Assembly: GCF_026341275.1 (NCBI RefSeq)
Contig: NZ_JAIFZO010000002.1
Coordinates: 6,912,118 to 6,976,117 of the forward strand
DNA: 64,000 nt
Reading direction: 5' to 3'
Source of the DNA: Streptomyces ortus
GTDB taxonomy: Bacteria > Actinomycetota > Actinomycetes > Streptomycetales > Streptomycetaceae
Positions 1-8,716 of the stretch are shown here, in pieces (position 1 is the first letter of the stretch; every line of letters starts with the position of its first letter). The position numbers were made by a program, and so were the translations under genes. The notes under the pieces were generated by a model. The model had not been told where the DNA came from. It made no database searches and saw nothing but the letters and a program-made list of their open reading frames with translations.

Positions 1-333
1 CTCAGCGCCCGATTACGGGCCTTGTGCAGACGCGCACTCGATGTGGCCGACGTGCTGCGGATCGGCTCGGGGCACCTGTACGTCAGCCACCGCGAGGTGG
101 AACTCGCCGACGGCGAGCGGATCGGGCTCGCCGCGCGGGAGTTCGAACTGCTGTGGGTGCTGGCCTCCCGCCCCGAAACCGTGTACTCGCGGGCGGAACT
201 GCGCCGGGCGGTCTTCCACGAGGCGCCCGCGTCCTCCATCGTCGACACCTACGTCTACTACCTGCGCCGCAAACTCGGCCGGCAGGTGGTGCGCACGGTC
301 CGTGGCCTGGGCTACCGACTGGGGTCGCTGTGA
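1..333 (+). CDS. Response regulator, OmpR/PhoB type, C-terminal part (5' truncated by window edge)
   Basis: The reading frame is open from base 1 to the TGA at 331-333, so the gene starts outside the window. The visible part holds a short linker (LSARLRAL) and then a complete winged-helix DNA-binding domain: an EFELLWVLASRP recognition segment, a SRAELRRAVF stretch, then VDTYVYYLRRKLG and the terminal VRTVRGLGYRLG. That ending is typical of OmpR/PhoB regulators. The phosphoacceptor domain is not visible. The stop overlaps the GTG of the histidine kinase gene (GTGA), so the two form one operon. A TTA leucine codon lies in frame at 13-15, which would make translation depend on the bldA tRNA. 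The target is unknown; the adjacent ammonia-lyase/monooxygenase island is a plausible one. Confidence 0.9.
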   Translation, partial: LSARLRALCRRALDVADVLRIGSGHLYVSHREVELADGERIGLAAREFELLWVLASRPETVYSRAELRRAVFHEAPASSIVDTYVYYLRRKLGRQVVRTVRGLGYRLGSL

Positions 334-1586
334 GGGCGTCGGCGTACGCGGAAGGGGCGGCGGTGCGCCGGGCACGCCTGCGGATCTCCGTGATCACCGC
401 TCTCACCATCACCCTGCTGATCACGCTCGTGGGCGGTGTGGCCCACACGGTCATGACCCACGCGCAGGACGATCAGGTACGGCGCGAACTGCGCTACGGC
501 GCGGCGCGCGGCGGCCTGTCGAGCCCGCCGGTGTGCACCTGGCTGTACGCGCCCGGAGCGACCCCGCTCGCGAACGCCCCGGCCGGGTTCCCGGTGCGCG
601 CCGACATGGACCGGGCGCGGCGGACCGGGCAGGCCGTGGAGCGCACGGTACGGCGCAACGACACGGTCTACCTCGTGCGTACGCAGGTCAGGACGGACGG
701 CGAACTGGTCCAGGCGGTCTTCGACATGCGTTTCCAGCTCGCCGACCGCAGATACCTGTGGTCCGCGCTCGGCGTCGCCGAGATCGTGGGGCTGATCGCC
801 GCGGCCGTGACCGGCGCGGTCCTGGGGAACCGGGCGGTGGCCCCGCTCGCCGAGGCCCTCGCCCGCCAGCGACGGTTCGTCGCGGACGCCAGCCACGAGC
901 TGCGCACCCCGATCACCCAGGTGTACACGCGGGCGCAGGTGCTGTCACGGCAGGCGGCCGACGAGGACCTCCCGGCCCGGCACCGGGACGGGCTGGCCCG
1001 GCTGGTGGGGTCGGTCAGCCGGCTCGGTGAGGTACTGGACGATCTGCTGCTGTCCGCGAGTCTCGCGGCGGACCCGGCGCGGCGGTCGGAACACCGCCAT
1101 GTCGAACTGGTCACGCTGGCCCGGTCGGTGGTCGCCGAGGAGTCGGACCGCACACACGAGGGCGGCCTCACCGTGGTCGTGAACGGCCCCTCGTATCCGC
1201 TGTGCGTCGACGGCATCGAGTCCGCCCTGCGCCGCGCCGTCGGCGAGCTGCTGGTGAACGCGATCGGACACACCCCGGCGGGCGGGCGGATCGAGGTGGA
1301 CCTCGCGCGCACCGGCGGGACGGTCCAGCTGACCGTCGCGGACACCGGGTCCGGCTTCGAGCCCGCCGAGGCGGAGCTGCTGTTCGAGAGGTTCCACCGC
1401 GGTGACGGGGGCGGGCGGTACGGTCTGGGGCTCGCGCTGCTGCGGGAGGTCATCGCCCATCACGGCGGCACGGTGGCCGCGACCGGCCGCCCGGGATGCG
1501 GCGCCCGGTTCACCGTCCGGCTGCCGGAGTGCGTTTCGGCGCCCGTCCCTGATCCGGCGCAGCCGGTCACGGCAGGTCGGTCGTGA
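330..1586 (+). CDS. Sensor histidine kinase
   Basis: Membrane sensor partner of the upstream regulator, about 418 aa. The GTG at 330 overlaps the regulator stop; a second possible GTG lies at 363. One membrane segment near residues 15-37 (ISVITALTITLLITLVGG) and another near 150-172 (WSALGVAEIVGLIAAAVTG) flank an extracytoplasmic loop of about 110 residues, the likely sensing region. The phosphoacceptor motif DASHELRTP puts the histidine near residue 189. The ATPase domain shows an N-box (LLVNAIGHTP), a G1 box (VADTGSGF), the F-box region (LFERFHRGDG) and a G2 box (GLGLALLREV). The 3' end overlaps the convergent ammonia-lyase gene by about 20 bp. The signal sensed is unknown. Confidence 0.93.
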   Translation: MRASAYAEGAAVRRARLRISVITALTITLLITLVGGVAHTVMTHAQDDQVRRELRYGAARGGLSSPPVCTWLYAPGATPLANAPAGFPVRADMDRARRTGQAVERTVRRNDTVYLVRTQVRTDGELVQAVFDMRFQLADRRYLWSALGVAEIVGLIAAAVTGAVLGNRAVAPLAEALARQRRFVADASHELRTPITQVYTRAQVLSRQAADEDLPARHRDGLARLVGSVSRLGEVLDDLLLSASLAADPARRSEHRHVELVTLARSVVAEESDRTHEGGLTVVVNGPSYPLCVDGIESALRRAVGELLVNAIGHTPAGGRIEVDLARTGGTVQLTVADTGSGFEPAEAELLFERFHRGDGGGRYGLGLALLREVIAHHGGTVAATGRPGCGARFTVRLPECVSAPVPDPAQPVTAGRS

Positions 1587-3132
1587 CGAGCAGCCGGGCC
1601 GCCGCACGGACGTCGGCGTCCAGCGGGCGGTCCCGCTCGACCGCGGGAACCGTCTCGACGAGGAGGTCGAGCAGCCCGCCGCAGCGGGGCGCGGTGGGGC
1701 GGCGCGCCCCGACGTGCGCGGCCTGGCGCAGCCCGAGGGCGAGCGACCCGCACAGCAGGCGGAGCAGCTCCGCCATGTCGTAGGAGCGCAGGGCGGCCTG
1801 GGTGCCGAACGGGACGACGTCCTGGTTGTGGAGGTTGGTCGGCAGGCTCTGCATGCCGGCCGGTGCCGCCGCGCGGCGGATCTCGGCGACCAGGGCGGTG
1901 GTGGCCAGCTGTACGCCCTGCAGTCCGTGCTGCTGCCCCGGCGTGGTGGCGAGCATGGGCGGCAGCCCGCCGTTGCGCGCCGGGTCCACCAGCAGGTCGA
2001 GCTGGCGCTCGGCCAGGTTGCCCAGCTGGGCGGTGACACAGGCCAGCAGATCGGCGGCGAAGGCGGCGGGCTGGCCGAAGAAGTTCCCGCCGTGCACCAC
2101 CTTCGCCGCCGCCCCCGTCCCCGCGTTCTCTCCCGCCCCCACGTCGCCGGGAAAGAACAGCGGGTTGTCACTGACGCCGCCGAGGTCCGCGGCGACCACA
2201 CCGTCGACGTAGCGCAGGGCGTCCTCCGCGGCGCCGAGCAGCTGCGGGGCGCAGCGGATGCTGTACGGCTCCTGCAGGGGCCGGGTACCCGACGGCGTGA
2301 CACCGGTCAGGGTGTGCCGCATGCGTGCGCCGACGTGGGCCGCGCCGGGGTGGCCGTAGGCGCGCAGCAGGTCCTCGTCGAGGAAGCCGGGGTCGCAGCC
2401 GAGGAGGTCGGCCAGCAGGCAGGTGAGACCGGCCAGCGCACGGTGTGCGGCGCGGAGGGTGTCGTGGGCCAGCGCGGTGGCGGCGCTGGTGACGGAGGTG
2501 CCGTTGACGAGGGCGAGGGCGTCCCGGCCGTCGAGGACGAGCGGGCGCAGGCCGGCGGCGGTCAGGGCTTCGGCGGCCGGCAGCCGGCGGTCGTCCACGT
2601 AGGCGTGTCCGCGGCCCCGCAGCGCCTGCGTGGCATAGGCGAGCGGGATCAGGTCCCCGCTCGCCCCCACCGAGCCGTAACGCGGGACGGCGGGGGTGAA
2701 CGTCGTGGCGAACATGGCGGTGAGCCGTTCGACGACCTCGGCGGACACACCGGAGAGCCCCTGGGCGAGGGACCGGGTGCGCAGCAGCAGGGCCGCGCGC
2801 GTGATCTCCAGCGGCAGGTCCGGGCCCTGGCCCGCGCCGAGATGGGCCAGGGTGTTGTCGCACTGGTCGGCCTCGTCGGCACGGCCCGCGTAACCGACGA
2901 GTGCGCCGAAGCCCGTGGTGGCGCCGTAGATACGGCTCTCCCGGCCGCCGCCTGCGGCACGGTCGCCGTTGCTCCCGCCGCCCTCTCCGCCGCCGTGCAG
3001 CAGGTCGTGGAAGAGCTGTCGGCTGCGGTCGACGCGCGCACGGGTCCCGTCGTCCACCGTGACGGTGAGCGGCGTGGCCGCGCGGCGCAGGACGGCGGAG
3101 TCCAGCGGGGCGGTCAGCGAGACGGTGTCCAT
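1567..3132 (-). CDS. Aromatic amino acid ammonia-lyase (MIO family), probably tyrosine-type
   Basis: About 521 aa, full length for the histidine/phenylalanine/tyrosine ammonia-lyase family. The MIO-forming triad is present as GSVGASGDLIPLA, with Ala-Ser-Gly at about 157-159. The YGATTGFG lid motif and the SVSDNPLFF-like segment (GGVSDNPLFFPGD) are intact. The selectivity position reads NTLAHLGAG, a His-Leu pair at about 97-98. His-Leu is the pair known from bacterial tyrosine ammonia-lyases, while Ser-His marks histidine enzymes and Phe-Leu phenylalanine enzymes. Expected reaction: tyrosine to p-coumarate plus ammonia. I chose ATG 3132, about 9 nt after AGGGGTG; an in-frame GTG at 3144 sits too close to that site. 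No hut genes are nearby. The gene diverges from a flavin monooxygenase across a 74-bp gap that contains a palindrome. An aminomutase role cannot be excluded from sequence. Confidence 0.85.
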   Translation of the reverse strand: MDTVSLTAPLDSAVLRRAATPLTVTVDDGTRARVDRSRQLFHDLLHGGGEGGGSNGDRAAGGGRESRIYGATTGFGALVGYAGRADEADQCDNTLAHLGAGQGPDLPLEITRAALLLRTRSLAQGLSGVSAEVVERLTAMFATTFTPAVPRYGSVGASGDLIPLAYATQALRGRGHAYVDDRRLPAAEALTAAGLRPLVLDGRDALALVNGTSVTSAATALAHDTLRAAHRALAGLTCLLADLLGCDPGFLDEDLLRAYGHPGAAHVGARMRHTLTGVTPSGTRPLQEPYSIRCAPQLLGAAEDALRYVDGVVAADLGGVSDNPLFFPGDVGAGENAGTGAAAKVVHGGNFFGQPAAFAADLLACVTAQLGNLAERQLDLLVDPARNGGLPPMLATTPGQQHGLQGVQLATTALVAEIRRAAAPAGMQSLPTNLHNQDVVPFGTQAALRSYDMAELLRLLCGSLALGLRQAAHVGARRPTAPRCGGLLDLLVETVPAVERDRPLDADVRAAARLLVTTDLP

Positions 3133-3168
3133 GGTGGTGAGCACCCCTGAGAAGCTAGGCGGGGAATC

Positions 3169-3206
3169 TCAGAGCGCTCTGAAAACCGGTGGATAGCTTC
3201 TGGGCC
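3169..3206 (+). promoter_or_regulatory. Leaderless promoter with palindromic operator for the first monooxygenase
   Basis: A perfect 14-bp palindrome TCAGAGCGCTCTGA lies at 3169-3182, then 11 nt, then the -10-like hexamer TAGCTT at 3194-3199, then 7 nt to the ATG at 3207. That spacing leaves no room for a leader or Shine-Dalgarno sequence, so the transcript is probably leaderless. The palindrome covers the expected -35 zone and lies in the gap shared with the divergent ammonia-lyase gene. The same arrangement with identical spacing precedes the second monooxygenase at 8679-8716. The binding protein is unknown. Confidence 0.65.
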
Positions 3207-4829
3207 ATGGCGCACGACTACCTGATCATCGGAGCGGGGCCCGCGGGACTACAGCTCGCCGCCTCCCTGGAGCGTGACGGTGCGGACTACGTCGTCCTGG
3301 AGCGCGGGAGCGTTCCGGGCGCGTTCTTCACGCGCTTTCCCCGGCATCGCCAACTGATCTCGATCAACAAGGTGCACACCGGATACGACGATCCGGAACT
3401 ACGGCTGCGCATGGACTGGAACTCCCTGCTGAGCGACGATCCCGAGCTGCTCTTCACCCGGTACAGCCCGCGGTACTTCCCGTCGGCCGACGACCTGGTC
3501 CGCTACCTCGCGGACTACGCGGACCGTACCGGGGTGCGGGTGCGCTACGACACCACGGTGACGCGGATCTCCCGTACCGACGATGACGATGACGATGACG
3601 ACGGCGGCGGTGACGGAGCCGGTGGCGGCGGAGGATTCGCGGTCACCGATCACACCGGCACGGTGCGGCACGCCCGGCGCGTGGTGGTCGCCACCGGAGT
3701 GTTCCAGCCGAACCTGCCGGCCGTTCCGGGCGTCGAACTGGCCGAACGCTACGACACGTTCGACCCTGACCCGCAGTCCTTCACCGACCAGCGCGTACTG
3801 ATCATCGGCCGGGGCAACTCCGCCTTCGAGACGGCCGACAGCCTGATGGAGACCGCGGCGGTCATCCACCTCGTCGGAGCGGGCTCCCTGCGGCTGGCCT
3901 GGAAGTCGCACTACGTGGGGCATCTGCGCGCGGTGAACAACAACTTCCTCGACAGCTACCAGCTGAAGTCGCAGAACGCGCTCCTGGACGGCCGGGTGCT
4001 GGAGATCCGCCGGGAGACGGACGGCTTCGCCGTGCCGGTCTCGTTCGAGCGGGTCGACGAGGTGGTCAAGGACCTCCGCTACGACCGGGTGATCGTCGCG
4101 ACCGGATTCCGCTTCGACACCTCGATCTTCGACGCCGCCTGTCTCCCCGAGCTGATCGTCGGCGGGCGCTTTCCCGCCCTCACCCCGGTCGGCGAGTCGA
4201 CCAACGTGCCCGGTCTGTACTTCGCCGGGACCCTGACCCAGGGCCCCGACTTCAAGAAGTCCACCACCGGCTTCATCCACGGTTTCCGCTACGCGGTGCG
4301 CGCCCTGCACCGCGTGCTGCGCGGGCGCCACCACGGCGAGGCCTGGCCGGTGACGGAGCTGGGCGACGCCGTCGAGCGGGCCGCCGACGCGGTCATCACC
4401 CGCGTCAACCGGTCCTCCGCGCTGTGGCAGCAGTTCGCCGTCCTGGGCGACCTGCTGCTCGTCGCCCCGGACGGCAGCATGCGGTACGCGGAGGAGGTTC
4501 CCGTCCGCCATGTGCCCGACGCCGTACGCGCGGGCGACTTCGGGCCGGCGGACGCGTACGCGGTGATCACCCTGGAGTACGGCGCGGACCACGACCGGGT
4601 GGATCCCTTCGACGTCACCGCGGGGCGCAAGTCGCAGCAGGACATGGCGGGTCTCGACGGCCGCTACCTGCATCCGGTCGTCCGCTGGTACCGGGCCGGC
4701 GGACTCGTGGCCGAGCACCACATGACGGAGAACCTGGAGAACGAGTGGGACAGCGAGGAGTTCCACCGCGCCCCGCTGCTCGCGTTCCTCGCCGACCGCC
4801 TCGGCTCCGTCGCCCCGGTGACACCGTGA
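3207..4829 (+). CDS. FAD-dependent monooxygenase (FOXRED2-like), copy 1
   Basis: About 540 aa, a class-B-like flavoprotein oxidoreductase. The FAD-binding GAGPAG motif is at residues 9-14 and a second dinucleotide site, GRGNSAFETAD, is near residue 200, as expected for an NADPH site. The C-terminal signature YFAGTLTQGPDFKK and the FIHGFRY segment are shared with the paralogue at 8717. The ATG at 3207 was preferred to the in-frame GTG at 3189 because it sits 7 nt after a -10-like element and begins directly with the FAD fold. An acidic/glycine insert (eight Asp then Gly-rich, about residues 124-142) is absent from the paralogue and comes from a short GAYGAT repeat. The substrate is unknown; oxygenation of an aromatic amine or acid derived from the ammonia-lyase product is an inference. 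The stop overlaps the next start. Confidence 0.85.
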   Translation: MAHDYLIIGAGPAGLQLAASLERDGADYVVLERGSVPGAFFTRFPRHRQLISINKVHTGYDDPELRLRMDWNSLLSDDPELLFTRYSPRYFPSADDLVRYLADYADRTGVRVRYDTTVTRISRTDDDDDDDDGGGDGAGGGGGFAVTDHTGTVRHARRVVVATGVFQPNLPAVPGVELAERYDTFDPDPQSFTDQRVLIIGRGNSAFETADSLMETAAVIHLVGAGSLRLAWKSHYVGHLRAVNNNFLDSYQLKSQNALLDGRVLEIRRETDGFAVPVSFERVDEVVKDLRYDRVIVATGFRFDTSIFDAACLPELIVGGRFPALTPVGESTNVPGLYFAGTLTQGPDFKKSTTGFIHGFRYAVRALHRVLRGRHHGEAWPVTELGDAVERAADAVITRVNRSSALWQQFAVLGDLLLVAPDGSMRYAEEVPVRHVPDAVRAGDFGPADAYAVITLEYGADHDRVDPFDVTAGRKSQQDMAGLDGRYLHPVVRWYRAGGLVAEHHMTENLENEWDSEEFHRAPLLAFLADRLGSVAPVTP

Positions 4830-5896
4830 CCCTGCGCGCGCTGCACGACGCGGCCCGCAGGACACTGGACCCCGTCCACTACGACTACGTGGCGGGCGGG
4901 GCGGCCGAGGAACGCGTCCTGTCCGCCAACGAGCGGGCCTTCGACCGCTGTCTGCTGCTGCCACGGGTCCTGTGCGGCAGCGAGACGCGGGACACCACCG
5001 CCTGTCTGCCGGGTGCCCAGCGGGCCGCACCGGTGATCGTCGCCCCCACCGCCTTCCACCGGCTGATGCATCCGGACGGCGAGGGCGCCACGGCCCGTGC
5101 CGCCGCGGCCGAGGGAGCCGTGCTGGTGACGGGCACGGCCGCGACCACGGCGGTCGACGCCGTCGTCGCCGCGGCCCGCGAGGCGGCCCCCGACCCGGCG
5201 GTGTGGTTCCAGCTGTACCTCCACCCGCGCGCAGAGGTCACCGAGACACTGGTGCGGCGCGCCGAACGGGCGGGCTGCACGGCGCTGGTGGTCACCGTCG
5301 ACTCGGCGGTGTTCGGCCGGCACACCAGGGATCTGCGCCACGGCTTCACCGAGTTGCCGCCGGGCCACGCCGCGGAGAACATGCGCGATCTGCCCGGCGC
5401 CCCGCCCGGCTCCCTCACGGACATCCCCATGTCCGCCGCCCCGACCTGGCGGGACTTCGGCGAGATCCCGCGCATGACCGCGCTTCCCGTACTGGTCAAG
5501 GGAGTCCTGCACCCGGCGGACGCGCGGCTGGCCGTCGAGCACGGCGCGAGCGGAGTGATCGTCTCCAACCACGGGGGCCGCCAGTGCGACGCCGTCCCGG
5601 CCGCCCTCGACTGCCTGCCGGCGGTCGCCGAGGCCGTCGCGGGCCGTATACCGGTGCTGATGGACGGCGGGGTGCGCCGCGGCAGTGACATCGCCGTCGC
5701 CCTGGCGCTGGGCGCGACGGCCGTCGGGGTGGGGCGCCCGGTGATGTGGGGCCTGGCCGCCGACGGAGAGGCCGGAGTCCGAGCGGTACTGGCCACGCTG
5801 CGCGACGAGTACGACCACACGCTCGCGCTGTGCGGAGGGCGCCACAACGCCGATCTGACGAGGGACATGGTCGTCCGCGGGGGAGAGACGTGGTGA
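4826..5896 (+). CDS. FMN-dependent alpha-hydroxy-acid oxidase/dehydrogenase
   Basis: About 356 aa, the normal length for the lactate oxidase / glycolate oxidase / hydroxymandelate oxidase family. The N-terminal YDYVAGGA segment, the VTVDS strand, VLVKG (FMN-binding Lys), the catalytic block SNHGGRQ (His near residue 248, Arg just after) and the phosphate-binding MDGGVRRGSD and GRPVMWGL segments are all intact. The enzyme should oxidise a 2-hydroxy acid to a 2-oxo acid. In an aromatic cluster the hydroxymandelate oxidases are the nearest functional precedent, but the substrate is not readable from sequence. GTG 4826 overlaps the monooxygenase stop (GTGA) and the gene ends in a GTGA overlap with the P450, so the three are translationally coupled. 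Confidence 0.85.
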   Translation: MTLRALHDAARRTLDPVHYDYVAGGAAEERVLSANERAFDRCLLLPRVLCGSETRDTTACLPGAQRAAPVIVAPTAFHRLMHPDGEGATARAAAAEGAVLVTGTAATTAVDAVVAAAREAAPDPAVWFQLYLHPRAEVTETLVRRAERAGCTALVVTVDSAVFGRHTRDLRHGFTELPPGHAAENMRDLPGAPPGSLTDIPMSAAPTWRDFGEIPRMTALPVLVKGVLHPADARLAVEHGASGVIVSNHGGRQCDAVPAALDCLPAVAEAVAGRIPVLMDGGVRRGSDIAVALALGATAVGVGRPVMWGLAADGEAGVRAVLATLRDEYDHTLALCGGRHNADLTRDMVVRGGETW

Positions 5897-7293
5897 GGAG
5901 CGGGACCAGGCCGGCCACGGCGGACACCTGGTGGCTGCCGCGCGCCGTGGTGGCGCTGCGCGTCCGCATCTTCGAGAAGGCCAACGGCGACCGCGCGGTG
6001 ACCCTGCCCAACGCCACCCACGGCCCGGAGGTGTTCGAACGCGTCTACGCGCACCCCGCGGCGAACGGACGCAGCGCCGGCGCGGGCCTGTCCGACCTGT
6101 TCTGGTACTGGCTCTCCCCGGGACCCGAGGTCCACCAGGAGCATCTGGAACCCGGCGAGCGGTACGAGGACGTGGCCGCGACGACCCGGCGGATGCTGGC
6201 CGGCACGTCGGGCGAGCTCATGGCCCAGGCCACGCGCGCCGTCGCCCGCACCCTGGACACGGTCCCGGACGGGCGTATCAGCCAGGTGCGCCTGCGTGAT
6301 CTGGTGATGCCCGCCTGGGCCGAGTTCTGCTACGAGCTGGTGTTCAGGGAGCCGTGCCCGCCGCACGCCCGGGACCTGATCACCGCACACGCCGACGACG
6401 TGATCAGCGCGCTGAAGTGCACCTCACTGCGCCACCCCGGGCGCCGGGCCCGACTGACGGAGTACGTGCGCCGCAGAGTCGTGGCGGGCGAGGTGCCGTA
6501 TCCGCTCCCGCGGACGCTGTCACTGTCGGAGCAGGTGCACTACCTCCAGGGAACGATGTTCAACACCGCCGTGGTGCAGCTGTCGGAGGCGACCGCACAC
6601 GTCCTGCTCGCCCTGGCGCGCCACCCCGAGGCGCAACAGCGCGTCATGGACGACTCCGAGGAGGACCGGTACCTCACGCGGGTGCTCGACGAGACGATGC
6701 GGCTGTACCCGCTCTTCGGCATCGCGCACCGCATCACCACGGACGAGATCCCGCTCGACGAGGACACCGTGCTGCCGCCCGGCACCGTGGTGTGCTTCAG
6801 CTACCCCGGCTACCACGCCACCGGTTACGACCGGCCCGACGAGTTCGACCCGGACCGCTGGGCCACCCTCTCGGTCAAGGAAGCCCACCACATCCCGTAC
6901 GGCATCGCGGCGAACCGGCCCTGCCCGGCCTGGCGGCTGTCCCCGCTGGTGCTGCGCGCGGCCGTACGCGAGGTGCTGCGCCGCTTCCGGCTGGACTCGA
7001 CGGTCCCGCACACCCGGTCGATCCCGCACCGCGCCCCCTGTCTGCTCATCCCGCACGGCATGCCGCCCGCCCCGCGCCGGCTCGACGCACTGCGGCGCCG
7101 CATGCGGGCGCGCAACGCGGTGGAGGACGTCACCCGCGGCGTCCGGCAACTGGTGCTGGGCACGGTCATGGTGCTGCACGCCCGCCGGCGGCGACTGGCG
7201 GGCCGCTACTTCGAAGAGCATCCGCCCAGCGGCTGCCCGGCCGGCCGAGGCCGTGGTCCCGGGCCCCCGCCCCACGTCCCCGCACGTCGCTGA
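5893..7293 (+). CDS. Cytochrome P450
   Basis: About 466 aa. The K-helix ExxR is present as ETMR (Glu267, Arg270) in DETMRLYPLFG. The haem loop reads IPYGIAANRPCPAW with the axial Cys at about 344; the usual Phe-x-x-Gly-x-Arg spacing is altered, so this is a divergent P450. The DRPDEFDPDRW meander is recognisable. GTG 5893, behind a GGGAGAG site, overlaps the oxidase stop; GTG 5890 is also possible. A basic C-terminal tail of about 70 residues follows the fold. It likely hydroxylates or couples an intermediate of this island. Confidence 0.85.
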   Translation: MRSGTRPATADTWWLPRAVVALRVRIFEKANGDRAVTLPNATHGPEVFERVYAHPAANGRSAGAGLSDLFWYWLSPGPEVHQEHLEPGERYEDVAATTRRMLAGTSGELMAQATRAVARTLDTVPDGRISQVRLRDLVMPAWAEFCYELVFREPCPPHARDLITAHADDVISALKCTSLRHPGRRARLTEYVRRRVVAGEVPYPLPRTLSLSEQVHYLQGTMFNTAVVQLSEATAHVLLALARHPEAQQRVMDDSEEDRYLTRVLDETMRLYPLFGIAHRITTDEIPLDEDTVLPPGTVVCFSYPGYHATGYDRPDEFDPDRWATLSVKEAHHIPYGIAANRPCPAWRLSPLVLRAAVREVLRRFRLDSTVPHTRSIPHRAPCLLIPHGMPPAPRRLDALRRRMRARNAVEDVTRGVRQLVLGTVMVLHARRRRLAGRYFEEHPPSGCPAGRGRGPGPPPHVPARR

Positions 7294-7311
7294 CGACCCC
7301 AGGAGCTGGCC

Positions 7312-8661
7312 GTGCCCACCACTTTGCTGGCAGCCACCACCGACAAGAACCTCGAACTCGTCCTGCGGGTCCTGCCCGCCATCGTGATCATCCTCGCCGC
7401 GTCCGCCCTCTGCGGCCGTCTCGCCCTGTGGGTGAGGCAGCCACGGGTGCTCGGCGAGATGGTGGCCGGCGTCCTGCTGGGCCCCACGCTCTTCGGCGCC
7501 CTCTTCCCCGAGGCCCAGAAGGCCGTCTTCACCGCCGAGGTGAAACCCATCCTCTACGTGCTGAGCACCCTCGGCCTGACCCTCTTCATGTTCCTGGTCG
7601 GGGTCGGCCTCGACCACACCCCCGGCAGCGGCACCAAGGACACCAGGAACGCGGCCGTACTGGCGGTGTCCGGCATCGTCCCCTCGCTCCTGCTCGGTGC
7701 CGCGACGGGGTATCTGCTCCACGACCGCCTTTCCGAACCCGGCGTCTCCTCCTTCGAGTTCGCCCTCTTCCTCGGCGGCGCCCTGTCCATCACCGCCTTC
7801 CCGATGCTCGCCCGCATCCTCTACGAACGCGGACTGGAGAACTCGCCGCTCGGCCGCATGACCCTCCTCGGCGCCTCCGTGGACGACGCGGCGGCCTGGT
7901 GCTTCCTCGCCGTGCTGTCCGCCATGCACACCGGCGCCGGCCTGCCCCACGCCCTGCGCGCCATCGGCCTGACCGTCGCCTTCACCGTCGTGATGCTCAC
8001 CGTCGTGTCGCGGCTCCTGCGTCCGATGGGTGACAGGGTCGAACGCACCGGCCTGTTCGGCTTCGACCAGATGTACCTCGTCGTGAGCATCGTGCTGCTC
8101 TGCGGCCTGTTCACCGACTACATCGGCATCTACTCGGTCTTCGGGGGCTTCGTCGCCGGACTGGCCATGCCCAGGAACGACGCCTTCCGCCAGGCCCTGC
8201 ACACCCGCATGATGGACCTCGTCTGCGTGCTGCTGCTGCCCGTCTTCTTCACCTTCTCCGGCCTCAACACCGAACTGGGCGGAGTCGCCGGATGGGCCAT
8301 GATCGGGCCGCTCCTGCTGATCCTCGTGGCCGGGTTCACCGGCAAGTACCTCGGGTGCGCCCTCGCCATGCGCGGCATCGGCTTCAGCTGGCGTGAGTCC
8401 TGGGCGGTGGGCGCCCTGATGAACGCCCGCGGCCTCATGATCCTGATCTTCATCAACATAGGCCTCGCCCAGGGCATGATCGGCAAGGACGTCTTCTCCA
8501 TGCTCGTCCTGGTCGCCGTCCTCACCACCGCGGGCGCCGTGCCGCTCTACCGGCTGGCCCTGCCCGAACGCATCGAACGCGGTATGTCCCCCACGGCGGA
8601 GACCGCCGGCACGGAGGCTTCCTCCGCGCCCTCGGCCGGGGCGGGTTCCGTGCACGCCTGA
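7312..8661 (+). CDS. Cation:proton antiporter, CPA2 family
   Basis: About 449 aa with around 12 hydrophobic segments through most of the length. Signature regions are VLGEMVAGVLLGPTLFG near residues 45-60, the broken-helix GGALSITAFPMLARIL, the ASVDDAAAW motif with the paired acidic residues expected in the ion-binding core, and MNARGLMILIFINIGL near the end. GTG 7312 follows AGGAG by 6 nt. Antiporters of this family occur in some polyether and polyketide antibiotic clusters as export or resistance factors; a self-protection or export role here is inference. It is co-directional with the P450 (18-nt gap). Confidence 0.88.
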   Translation: MPTTLLAATTDKNLELVLRVLPAIVIILAASALCGRLALWVRQPRVLGEMVAGVLLGPTLFGALFPEAQKAVFTAEVKPILYVLSTLGLTLFMFLVGVGLDHTPGSGTKDTRNAAVLAVSGIVPSLLLGAATGYLLHDRLSEPGVSSFEFALFLGGALSITAFPMLARILYERGLENSPLGRMTLLGASVDDAAAWCFLAVLSAMHTGAGLPHALRAIGLTVAFTVVMLTVVSRLLRPMGDRVERTGLFGFDQMYLVVSIVLLCGLFTDYIGIYSVFGGFVAGLAMPRNDAFRQALHTRMMDLVCVLLLPVFFTFSGLNTELGGVAGWAMIGPLLLILVAGFTGKYLGCALAMRGIGFSWRESWAVGALMNARGLMILIFINIGLAQGMIGKDVFSMLVLVAVLTTAGAVPLYRLALPERIERGMSPTAETAGTEASSAPSAGAGSVHA

Positions 8662-8678
8662 CCCGCCGCGGGGCAATC

Positions 8679-8716
8679 TCAGAGCCTTCTGATGTGACGG
8701 CACTAACGTCCCGTAC
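8679..8716 (+). promoter_or_regulatory. Leaderless promoter with inverted repeat for the second monooxygenase
   Basis: TCAGAGCCTTCTGA at 8679-8692 (5-bp arms), 11 nt, TAACGT at 8704-8709, 7 nt, ATG at 8717. Spacing matches the element at 3169-3206 base for base, and the flank GG(G)GNAATC is also shared. It should let the same regulator switch both monooxygenases, and it gives the second half of the island its own promoter. Confidence 0.62.

Noticed and set aside
1567..3132. Classical histidine ammonia-lyase (HutH)
   Set aside because: The selectivity pair is His-Leu, not Ser-His, and no hut genes are nearby; the cluster context is aromatic oxidation.
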